DNA from: Xenorhabdus vietnamensis
Lineage (GTDB): Bacteria; Pseudomonadota; Gammaproteobacteria; Enterobacterales; Enterobacteriaceae
DNA length: 64,000 nucleotides
Reading direction: 5' to 3'
Assembly: GCF_002127535.1 (NCBI RefSeq)
Contig: NZ_MUBJ01000016.1
Coordinates: 44,738-108,737 of the forward strand
The position numbers were made by a program, and so were the translations under genes. Shown here in pieces: positions 9,522 to 16,727 of the stretch (position 1 is its first letter; each line of letters opens with the position of its first letter). The notes beneath the pieces were generated by a model. It was not told where the DNA came from and searched no databases. It saw nothing but the letters and a program-made list of their open reading frames with translations.

Positions 9522-10181
9522 TCAAGAATGTGCGGCAGTAATGCGATAAGCACAGCGTCGATGCCCACTGAGGATATATTCGGTTCTTTCCACATTGGCT
9601 TGTAGAATCTCCCGAAACAGTTTCAATTCTGTCCGACAAAAACCCTGACATATTCTGGCAGCGGCACAAATTGGACAATGGTTTTCAAAAAACATAATAG
9701 CGCCATTTTCCTCAACAGAATAATGAGCCATATAGCCTTCTCGGCAGCGAATTGTGACCAAACGATCAACCTTGTCCTTTAACTCTGTAACACCCTCCAT
9801 CGCTTTTTTATAGTTGGAAAAAGCCTCTTGTTCACGGGTGCTGATAATCAAATCCATGGCAGTTTCCCCCAATTGACTACGAATAATCGAAATCAGTTGG
9901 GTTGTTAGTTCTGCATGGGTATCAGGAAATTTGGCATGGCCTTTATCTGTGATATGCCAAAGCTGTATTGGACGCCCAACCCCCCTTGTTTCCGATTTTG
10001 CTTCAACCAATCCCTCTTTAGCCAGTTTCACAAATTGTTGACGAGCTGCTTCTCCTGTTGTTCCCAATAATTTGCCGGCATCAGAGGCTTGTAAGGCACC
10101 TTGCGTTTTCAGCAGCATTAATAGCTTCTCACTCACTGTTTGCCCTACGTTTACATTATTTTCCAAGTAAGTGCTTGACAT
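9522..10181 (-). CDS. HTH regulator with C-terminal cysteine cluster (SufR-like)
   Basis: The 219-residue protein has an N-terminal winged helix (about residues 18-75, ASDAGKLLGTTGEAARQQF) and a C-terminal domain with five cysteines: HCPIC, then RIC, then GFC, then RRC near the end. This layout matches the COG2345/SufR group, in which such cysteines hold an iron-sulfur cluster that senses iron, oxygen or nitric oxide. Metal binding here is inference. It is transcribed away from an MFS exporter gene with 76 bp between, so it probably controls that gene. Confidence 0.75.
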   Translation of the reverse strand: MSSTYLENNVNVGQTVSEKLLMLLKTQGALQASDAGKLLGTTGEAARQQFVKLAKEGLVEAKSETRGVGRPIQLWHITDKGHAKFPDTHAELTTQLISIIRSQLGETAMDLIISTREQEAFSNYKKAMEGVTELKDKVDRLVTIRCREGYMAHYSVEENGAIMFFENHCPICAAARICQGFCRTELKLFREILQANVERTEYILSGHRRCAYRITAAHS

Positions 10182-10275
10182 ATTATTGATTCCGACATTA
10201 ATTTATTCCAAGTTTTATCTTGTTTAATTTAGCGCAAGATTTTTCGCAACTCAACCTATGTTCAGGATAACAATC

Positions 10276-11688
10276 ATGATGATAAATGGGGAAAGTCGCT
10301 GGAGGGATCTATTTTCCAGCAAAAATGCGCCGAGTGCGATAGCACTTTCATTGGGCGTGGGATTGATGGCAGCCAATACCTTAATTGCGATTACTATTCT
10401 GCCTTCTGTTGTAAATGATATCGGGGGATTGAACCTCTACGCCTGGAATACAACATTATTTATCGTGGCATCAATTATTGGTTCAGTTCTTTCTGCGAGA
10501 TTGTTGAGTACATCCGGGGCAAGGAATGCTTATTTGGTTGCGGCACTGATCTTTTTCATCGGTAGTTTAATTTGTACCCTTGCACCGACGATGGCCGTTA
10601 TGTTGGTTGGCAGAACCGTTCAAGGGCTTGGCGGCGGGTTTCTGTTTGCACTTTCCTATGCGATGGTTAATCTCGTGTTTCCCCAATCACTTTGGCCTCG
10701 GGCCATCGCGCTGATCTCGGGAATGTGGGGAATAGCGACTTTGATCGGGCCGGCTATTGGCGGGATTTTTGCTGAAATGAACGCATGGCGTTACGCTTTT
10801 GGCATTATGCTCCCAATTACTTTGGGTTATGCCGTATTCACCTACCTGATTTTACCTAAAACACCAATGCAGAATAAAACCAAAACAGCATTGCCCATTG
10901 TGCAATTGATCCTGTTATCAACTGCAGTGCTGGCGGTTTCCTCAGGCAGTTTGTCACAGGATATTCGGTTTAACATTATCGGCATTGTTGCTGCTGTTCT
11001 ATTGATCGCTTTGTTGGTCATTCATGAACGTCGGGCTTCAGCAAGATTATTGCCTGAACATGCCCTGAGTTTGAGTTCTCCCCATCTGATTCTATTCACT
11101 ACCATTTCTCTATTGGTGATTGGTTTGGCGGGAGATGTTTTTATTCCCTATTTTCTGCAAACTCTGCATGGGCAATCTCCCTTAGTTTCTGGCTATATGG
11201 TTGCTTCCGCTGCAGCAGGTTGGACGATAGGAGAAATGCTCAGTGCCAGCTGGCAAGGGGCAAAAATGCGGTTTGCGATTATAAGCGGCCCGATTTTTAT
11301 GTTAGCCGGTATGTTAATGCTACTTGTATTGCTGCCATCTCAATCGGCAGGTGAGTGGCAGATAATGCTACCGATAATTCTGGGATTGGGGCTGTTTGGC
11401 TTCGGAATTGGCTTCGGCTGGCCTCATCTTTTGACCCGCATTTTGCAGACAGCCAGTGATGAGGATAAAAACATTGCCGGTTCCTCCATTACTACTGTGC
11501 AGTTATTTGCCTCTGCATTTGGTTCTGCACTGGGGGGTATGGTCGTTAATTTATTTGGGTTTTATCAGCCTGGTGGAGTCGAGGGAGCTGCGTCCTCCTC
11601 TTATTGGTTATTTTTACTCTTCTCCATTGCACCAATATTGGCATTATTAACAGCATACAAATCAGCTCAAATTAAAGTGAATAAATAA
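10276..11688 (+). CDS. MFS drug/metabolite efflux transporter
   Basis: This is an inner-membrane major facilitator with 12-14 hydrophobic segments and a motif-C-like GIATLIGPAIGGIFAE stretch, most like the DHA2 drug-proton antiporters. ATG 10276 is preferred because AGGATAAC lies 6-9 bases before it; an upstream ATG at 10258 is in frame but lacks a ribosome binding site. Divergent from the cysteine-rich regulator. Substrate unknown; it may export an antibiotic or a stress metabolite. Confidence 0.85.
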   Translation: MMINGESRWRDLFSSKNAPSAIALSLGVGLMAANTLIAITILPSVVNDIGGLNLYAWNTTLFIVASIIGSVLSARLLSTSGARNAYLVAALIFFIGSLICTLAPTMAVMLVGRTVQGLGGGFLFALSYAMVNLVFPQSLWPRAIALISGMWGIATLIGPAIGGIFAEMNAWRYAFGIMLPITLGYAVFTYLILPKTPMQNKTKTALPIVQLILLSTAVLAVSSGSLSQDIRFNIIGIVAAVLLIALLVIHERRASARLLPEHALSLSSPHLILFTTISLLVIGLAGDVFIPYFLQTLHGQSPLVSGYMVASAAAGWTIGEMLSASWQGAKMRFAIISGPIFMLAGMLMLLVLLPSQSAGEWQIMLPIILGLGLFGFGIGFGWPHLLTRILQTASDEDKNIAGSSITTVQLFASAFGSALGGMVVNLFGFYQPGGVEGAASSSYWLFLLFSIAPILALLTAYKSAQIKVNK

Positions 11689-11749
11689 TCTCTCGCAAAG
11701 ACTAATGCGTAGTTGTGATTTCTAATACAACTTGGATTCGACTATCAAT

Positions 11750-11780
11750 GGCATTATTGTAAAAATAATGCCGTTTTCTT
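11750..11780 (+). terminator. Terminator after the MFS gene
   Basis: Stem GGCATTATT (11750-11758) / AATAATGCC (11764-11772) followed by GTTTTCTT; lies 60 bp behind the exporter stop. Confidence 0.75.
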
Positions 11781-11851
11781 GATTACGCATAATGGGATAT
11801 ATCCATATAATAGTGATAATTGATCTCATAAATAAGCACTAAGGATATTTG

Positions 11852-12880
11852 ATGTTAGTAATTTCCCATATGCCAAAGGATGGTTGTAGTACCCGAATGA
11901 CACCATCGAGAATAAGCCAGTCATTTATAATAAAACACCTTTTTATATTGTTTTTGTTGCTTATTGGAATGAGCAATGTATCGGCTGGAGAGCTAAAACA
12001 AGAAACCACAGTTGTTGATGTTCCTGTATTAAGCAAACGTGTAACAGATATCTCTAAAGTTCTTACGAAAGAAGAGAATCGGGGCCTGACCCGTCAACTG
12101 AAAAAGCTGCAATCTGAAAGAAAGACACAGATGGCAGTTCTGATTATCCCGACTACTGGCAGCGATACTGTTGAGGCTTTTTCTTCCCGTGTATTTGATC
12201 AATGGAAATTGGGCAGTAAAGAGCGCAATGATGGAATTTTGTTTTTGATCGCTTCTGATGACCATAAAATGCGTATTGCAGTCGGTTCCGGTTTAGAACG
12301 TAAATTAACTGATGGACAGGTTGAATTCATTTTATTTAAAGATGTGAAACCGGCTTTCAAAGAAGAGGCTTATTATAAGGGAATTAGTGATGCAATTGAT
12401 TCAATTGGCACATTGCTGAAAAAGCCCGAACAAACGGAAACGAAGAAAGACGCGGCGAAGATTGCTAAGGTTTTTGAAGAGGACGGTGGTGTATTCAATA
12501 AGATATCCGGTAAGGACATCTTTATGCTATTAGGATTTTGGTTGGTGAGTATGTTCCTTTTACCACTGAAAGTTTTTCGTACAGGGCACTGGTTTAAGCG
12601 TTTCCTTAAATCTGCCCTGACGATAGCTGTAGGAACTTATGTACTGAACCTTGTTGGATTATTCTCTTCCATTCCGGCAGAGTTTTACCTGCTCATCATA
12701 ATGTTGCCTGTGATTCTGGTATTTTTTGTGATTTCTTCGGTATTTTCATTATTGAAAAACCTATTTGGCAGCCTTTTTGGTGGCTTATTTGGTGGTTGTA
12801 GTTCTGATCGTAACGATGATGATAGCTTTTCTGGTGGTGGCGGCAGTAGTAGTGGTGGTGGCGCTTCAAGCGATTGGTAA
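11852..12880 (+). CDS. TPM-domain membrane protein (YgcG family)
   Basis: ATG 11852 is preferred over the in-frame TTG at 11849 because AAGGA lies 6 bases upstream. A hydrophobic signal or anchor (FILFLLLIGMSNVSA, about residues 31-45) precedes a TPM domain (about 60-185, RVTDISKVLTKEE ... DGILFLIASDDHKMRIAVGSG). Two to three membrane helices follow, and the tail is rich in Gly and Ser and ends SSDW. TPM proteins of this type sit in the envelope; proposed roles in phosphatase activity or photosystem repair in other groups do not transfer directly. It stands as a single gene with a weak GC hairpin (12898-12919) behind it. Confidence 0.8.
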   Translation: MLVISHMPKDGCSTRMTPSRISQSFIIKHLFILFLLLIGMSNVSAGELKQETTVVDVPVLSKRVTDISKVLTKEENRGLTRQLKKLQSERKTQMAVLIIPTTGSDTVEAFSSRVFDQWKLGSKERNDGILFLIASDDHKMRIAVGSGLERKLTDGQVEFILFKDVKPAFKEEAYYKGISDAIDSIGTLLKKPEQTETKKDAAKIAKVFEEDGGVFNKISGKDIFMLLGFWLVSMFLLPLKVFRTGHWFKRFLKSALTIAVGTYVLNLVGLFSSIPAEFYLLIIMLPVILVFFVISSVFSLLKNLFGSLFGGLFGGCSSDRNDDDSFSGGGGSSSGGGASSDW

Positions 12881-13257
12881 TTGGTTTTTGGTATATTGGT
12901 GGGGATTTTATCCCCCACCTATAGTTTAGCTATTCAATTTTTTAAAATAGACATAATCTCATTATTAATTTAATTGTTTTTATTGAAAAGTATTCCTATA
13001 TATACTTAATTTTTCGGAAGTTAATATCGTTAGTTAATAAAGACACCTGTTTTAAGTTGTAGTAGACCTATTTAAAAGTAGCGTTTAAATTTAATTGGAA
13101 TATTTAATTAAAAAAACTCAGAATGGCAATGATATCGCGGATGATTTGTATCCAAAATAATTATACACCAATTTTTTGGAAATACTGCGTTAGTCAGCAC
13201 TGGCTGAAATAACCATAGAGATTGAGGCATCATATACCAATGCTTTGAAATAGGAAA
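12881..13257. other. Non-coding AT-rich gap
   Basis: A hairpin GGTGGGG/CCCCACC at 12898-12919 follows the TPM gene but has no T-run. The rest is AT-rich. A 65-residue minus-strand frame at 13108-13305 runs through the DUF305 terminator and has no support as a gene. Confidence 0.5.
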
Positions 13258-13290
13258 AGCCAGTAGAGACTTCGTTTCTACTGGCTTTAT
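13258..13290 (-). terminator. Terminator of the DUF305 gene
   Basis: A 12-bp stem AAAGCCAGTAGA / TCTACTGGCTTT lies 30 bp behind the minus-strand stop at 13318 and is followed on that strand by a short T-run. Confidence 0.85.
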
Positions 13291-13317
13291 AGAATTAATA
13301 TTCAAGGAGGTAACAAA

Positions 13318-13650
13318 TTATTTTTTATTTTTCTCTAACCATTTTTGCATTTGCTTAATCTCATCATCTTGTGCCTGAATAATATTTTCTGCAAGCTGCT
13401 TCATTTCTGGATCTTTACCATATTTAAGCTCTATTTTAGCCATCTCAACAGCCCCGATATGATGAGCTAGCATACCTTCTGCAAAAGCTTGGTCTGCATT
13501 ATCAGTCATCATACTTTTATGCATATCATCATGCATTTTTGTCATTGAGGAATTAAGTTCTTCTTTCATCGTATCGGTATTAGTATTGGCTACGGTATTG
13601 AAAGCAAATGTACTGGCAATGATTGATGCGAAAATTAAAGTTTTTTTCAT
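13318..13650 (-). CDS. Periplasmic DUF305 protein
   Basis: The 110-residue protein starts with a clear signal peptide (MKKTLIFASIIASTFAFNTVA, cleavage near residue 22). A DUF305 four-helix segment follows, with the conserved MLAHHIGAVEMAK and several Met/His/Asp clusters (MHDDMHKSMM). DUF305 proteins are small exported, ferritin-like proteins; some (CopM) bind copper. A metal-binding role in the periplasm is plausible here. A strong ribosome binding site (AAGGAG) precedes the start, and its own terminator follows. Confidence 0.88.
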   Translation of the reverse strand: MKKTLIFASIIASTFAFNTVANTNTDTMKEELNSSMTKMHDDMHKSMMTDNADQAFAEGMLAHHIGAVEMAKIELKYGKDPEMKQLAENIIQAQDDEIKQMQKWLEKNKK

Positions 13651-13849
13651 GCTGTTCTCCTTAAGTTATTCTTAAAAAGATAAAGCTTCCCCTTAGGGTA
13701 AGGTCAATAATGAGAAGAGAATTTTTAGTAAATTTACACTATATACATAGAATTTTTGATTGTTAGACCATGAATAAATCAGCTATCTATCAGTTTATTA
13801 ACATATTTTCATATGGTGTGATAGAAAATTCAGAAAGGATAAGAAAACA

Positions 13850-14482
13850 ATGTTCAAACTCGATCACCTAATGATTGAGGTAAATGATCCTCTACAATCC
13901 GCTCACGATGTTATCGAACAGCTTGGATTACCATTGGCATGGTCGCTAATAGAAAGTGATGCTTATACCAGCATTGGTGTTAATTTTGGTGATTTGAATA
14001 TTGAGTTTATCAATTTTAATATCCGGTTTGGTGTCATGGGTAAAACATTCAATGGGTTCAGTGGAATTTCTTTCAAAACAAAACATTCGGTTAGTGAATC
14101 TATTAATGTTCTAAATAGAATGAATCTATAACACCGCATTGGTGAAGAAATACAAGCCCATACAACAATAACGGTAGAAGAAAAGATTTTTCCGACAATA
14201 TTTCTGGTTAAATATAACTTTGATACAACTGGTTGGAATAAAATATTACAAAAGGAATTTGCAGATTGTTTCGGTGGTAAATACCAGATTGGGCATTTAA
14301 AGTCACTTTCAATCGCTCAAAAAATTCCAAAAAAAGTTACGAATGAATTTCAGATTAATTGTTGTGGAAATATTAATTGTTGTGAGAAAAATCGGGTAGA
14401 GTTTGCATCACAATCACGAACAGCAGCAGGAAGTATTGTTATTGATGGCTTGATTGAGGGCCTCGAAATCGTCATAACTTAG
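13850..14482 (+). pseudogene. VOC/glyoxalase-fold gene interrupted by in-frame TAA
   Basis: Frame 13850-14131 encodes 93 residues that open like a VOC-superfamily protein (MFKLDHLMIEVNDP, with HLMI as first metal-ligand region). It ends at TAA 14129-14131. The same frame stays open for 116 more codons to TAG 14480-14482 and gives sensible protein, so the original gene was about 210 codons and carries a single nonsense codon. Function of the parent is unknown; VOC folds include glyoxalases, dioxygenases and antibiotic-binding proteins. A sequencing error is an alternative. It sits just outside the satellite's left end. Confidence 0.75.
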
Positions 14483-14514
14483 TAAAGACATATATTCCTT
14501 AAGATCATAATATG

Positions 14515-14600
14515 AAAAAAGCCAGATATAACAATGTATATACTGGCTTTGTGAAATGTTGTGAATCGCTAAGAAACACTATTCAATATTGTATTTATTC
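14515..14600. repeat. Distal attachment-site repeat of the satellite (att copy 1)
   Basis: Shares 27 identical bases with 25578-25604 and continues at high identity through GCTAAGAAAC and TATTCAATATT. It includes a copy of the yicC terminator hairpin and of the end of yicC. This is the far junction of the integrated element; differences from the right copy show the two ends did not come from a recent perfect duplication. Confidence 0.85.
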
Positions 14601-14660
14601 ATTGAGTATCAGGCTTAAACCAGCATGAATGCTGAGTTTGTGTTATTCGATCTTTTCTAG

Positions 14661-14699
14661 GGGTACACCCTTGTGTACCCGTTAAATCGAGGTGTACCA
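14661..14699. promoter_or_regulatory. GGTGTACC repeats at left end (possible integrase arm sites)
   Basis: Three copies: GGGTACACC 14661-14669 (reverse), TGTGTACCC 14672-14680 and AGGTGTACC 14690-14698. The same motif occurs three times next to the right attachment site (25481-25532). Paired sets beside both att sites are expected for arm-type binding sites of a tyrosine integrase or of its excision factor. Confidence 0.5.
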
Positions 14700-14848
14700 C
14701 TGAATTGATAAAAATTTGTTCTCTGGAGGGGTTGCCATCCAAGAATAAGACCCTTTGTAAACTATCTGTGTCTTAATCTCTAACGGTTAAACTGACGGAG
14801 AGAAATTGTACAATATCTTTCACTTGATAAGCTCACCTCATAAAGAAG

Positions 14849-15400
14849 TTAGCATGGTACTCTCATTTCTTCTAGTTGAGAAAAAAGGCGGTAAAATCTA
14901 ACTGCATCAGACTTGATAGCTATAAACGATTTTGCTTCGTTTTCTATATTGCTGTCTTCAACATCACGTAAATAATCATAATGATAATAAAAGGTTTGAT
15001 TCCAATAGGCTAGCGTCTTACTAAGAATATAATTGTTGCTGTCATACCACTGATTGATTAGCTCATACAAAGTACAACTTTGTGAATCTGTATCTATAGC
15101 GTTCGCGATACGTAAAAAATCTAGCTTGATTAAACAAAAAAGCGATTGTTCTAGGTTCACATCCTTTGAACCAAGTTCTTCACAAAGAAGACTGAAGTAA
15201 TATTTCACCTCATGTGATTCAATCTGTTTGTCTAATGAGAATGACGCAAGAATATAAGCATTATTACTATCATAGCCTGATATAATTAGAGCTTCTGCCC
15301 AATCAATGGTTAATGTGTTGACCTCAATAGTTAAGATATAGTGCTCAACAAGGTAGCGGAGGCATTTTAGTTCATGTAATGAGAGGCTCTGATATGGCAT
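14849..15400 (-). CDS. Unknown 183-residue protein at satellite edge
   Basis: I do not recognise this protein. It is soluble, rich in Leu, Tyr, Ser and Asp, and predicted mostly helical from its composition (MPYQSLSLHELKCLRYLVEH; many YDSNN-type segments). It is AT-rich compared with the primase, lies nearest to the distal att repeat, and has no partner. P4-like satellites often carry accessory or anti-phage genes near one end, so a cargo function is possible but not shown. No catalytic motif is visible. Confidence 0.6.
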   Translation of the reverse strand: MPYQSLSLHELKCLRYLVEHYILTIEVNTLTIDWAEALIISGYDSNNAYILASFSLDKQIESHEVKYYFSLLCEELGSKDVNLEQSLFCLIKLDFLRIANAIDTDSQSCTLYELINQWYDSNNYILSKTLAYWNQTFYYHYDYLRDVEDSNIENEAKSFIAIKSDAVRFYRLFSQLEEMRVPC

Positions 15401-15473
15401 GTTTCACCGCGTTCTGTTTTTACCTTAAAAATGATGTGGCTTAGTGATCGTGTCCAGTAATTGCTGCCCCATA

Positions 15474-15632
15474 TCATCGGATTGTCAGCGCTTCCATTGT
15501 ATGCTCGTAGCACTGCATAATTGAATCAAACTCTGCATCCAGAACGTTTGAGATCTCGGTACGCGCTTGGGTTGTGTATGTACGCATAATTTGCTTGCGA
15601 ATATGTCCATAACTTACACGTATTTTGTGCAT
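15474..15632 (-). CDS. Possible 52-residue satellite protein
   Basis: ATG 15632 to TGA 15474-15476 encodes 52 residues beginning MHKIRVSYGHIRKQIM and ending MEALTIR. Composition is protein-like (helical, with alternating charged and hydrophobic residues), but no ribosome binding site is seen. It may be a small gene or a fragment of a longer one. Not recognised. Confidence 0.3.
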   Translation of the reverse strand: MHKIRVSYGHIRKQIMRTYTTQARTEISNVLDAEFDSIMQCYEHTMEALTIR

Positions 15633-16223
15633 TTATTCAATTTAATCAAAAAATAGATCTCGGCATAGCTCACCTTTAACCGTAGCATTTTTTATATCCT
15701 CATATAACGTAACCAATCGCACTCTAAGCTACGCATATATAATTTTGCGGTCTAGATAGGTTCATTTGGATCATGCCACCACATCACGCTCACGCCACGT
15801 AATTTCCACGAAATAAACGTAAACCAGACGTAAAACGCACTACACCGCACCCGCCTGCACGTTTTGGGTCAAAAAGTTTTTTCAGTTTTAAAATTCTACA
15901 AATCAAATCGCCAGACCTTGCCAGTACTGGCTGTGTGAGAAAAATCTCAAACTGAAATGAGTGAAAAGAATTTCAGCAAATTTCAGTTTTCTATTCGGTT
16001 GCATTCTGTGCGAGGAATTATATTACATTGAAATAAAATGACTTTTCTATTTTACGTGAGATTTTTACTTGGGCGGAAACCCAACATAAAAACTGAAAAG
16101 CCAGCCTTTATGCGGGGTAGAGGGAAATGTAAACTGAAATTGTGTGAAAAATTTATTTTCACTGTTCCCGTTCTGTGCCTGACAATTCTGATACAGAAAG
16201 TGTTGATGCTAATTCTTATATTG
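15633..16223. other. Non-coding satellite region, possible cos/packaging region
   Basis: No gene is supported over about 590 bp; a plus-strand frame at 16038-16235 has no ribosome binding site and an implausible product. The segment 15795-15870 is unlike its surroundings: repeated ACGTAA/ACGTAAA motifs, then a GC-rich patch CGCACCCGCCTGCACG. In P4 the cos site lies in a gene-free stretch away from int, so this is where I would look for a helper-type cos. Inference only. Confidence 0.3.
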
Positions 16224-16436
16224 CTACAACTCTAATAAATGATTACTTGGATCTTGTTTCAACTTACTAGGGCGTATGGAATGTGAAAAACTCATGCTTA
16301 AAACGTATGTATGACCACATTCAACATCATTACAACAACAGTAAATCTCCGGTATGTTATCTAATCCTTCCCTTTTGATTTTTTTGATTGTTGCCTGCTC
16401 ACCGCACTCTGGGCAATAAACTTTTAATACTTTCAT
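16224..16436 (-). CDS. Ogr/Delta-family late-gene activator
   Basis: The 70-residue protein has the Ogr/Delta zinc-finger layout: CPECG at residues 9-13 and CCCNDVECGHTY at about 33-44, giving C-x2-C and C-x4-C pairs, then a basic tail. In P2 and P4, Ogr and Delta bind zinc and activate late promoters; a satellite uses Delta to switch on helper and own late genes. It lies behind the primase and iterons on the same strand. A GAGG sequence lies about 10 bases before ATG 16436. Confidence 0.85.
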   Translation of the reverse strand: MKVLKVYCPECGEQATIKKIKREGLDNIPEIYCCCNDVECGHTYVLSMSFSHSIRPSKLKQDPSNHLLEL

Positions 16437-16506
16437 TATCGATAACCCTCACATCAATTGCCTGCCAGAATAAAGTCAATTTAATACATACCTTTCCATT
16501 TTCATT

Positions 16507-16695
16507 GGTAACACTGGTAACACTGGTAACGGCGTTGATTTAAAAGAGATTAATGTGTTACCACTCCAAAAAACGAACTGGCAACAAGTGGTAACAGCCT
16601 ATTTTTGTTACCAGTTGTTGCCACTCGCAAAAATTGACTGGTAACAGTGATAAGCCTTGGTATGACTGGTTGTTACCAGTGTTACCACTGTTACA
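16507..16695. repeat. Iteron cluster (GGTAACA/TGTTACC), probable replication origin
   Basis: About ten copies of GGTAACA or its complement, some with one change: 16507, 16516 and 16525 (a 9-bp period), 16556, 16580, 16590, 16606, 16616, 16640, 16671, 16680 and 16689. They lie directly behind the primase gene in both orientations. P4 alpha protein binds short iterons at ori and crr, so these are likely primase binding sites used to start satellite replication. Confidence 0.7.
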
Positions 16696-16727
16696 CATTA
16701 AATATAAGACAGTCAGTTTTATCCTGA

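Noticed and set aside
13108..13305. Minus-strand 65-codon gene
   Set aside because: It runs through the DUF305 terminator and has no start signal.
13850..14482. Selenocysteine readthrough of the VOC gene, because selAB is in the window
   Set aside because: The interrupting codon is TAA; SelB-directed insertion uses TGA.
16038..16235. Plus-strand gene of 65 codons in the satellite
   Set aside because: No ribosome binding site, opposite to all satellite genes, hydrophobic but unpatterned product.
16507..16695. CRISPR array
   Set aside because: Repeats are 7 bp, in both orientations, with irregular spacing and no cas genes.
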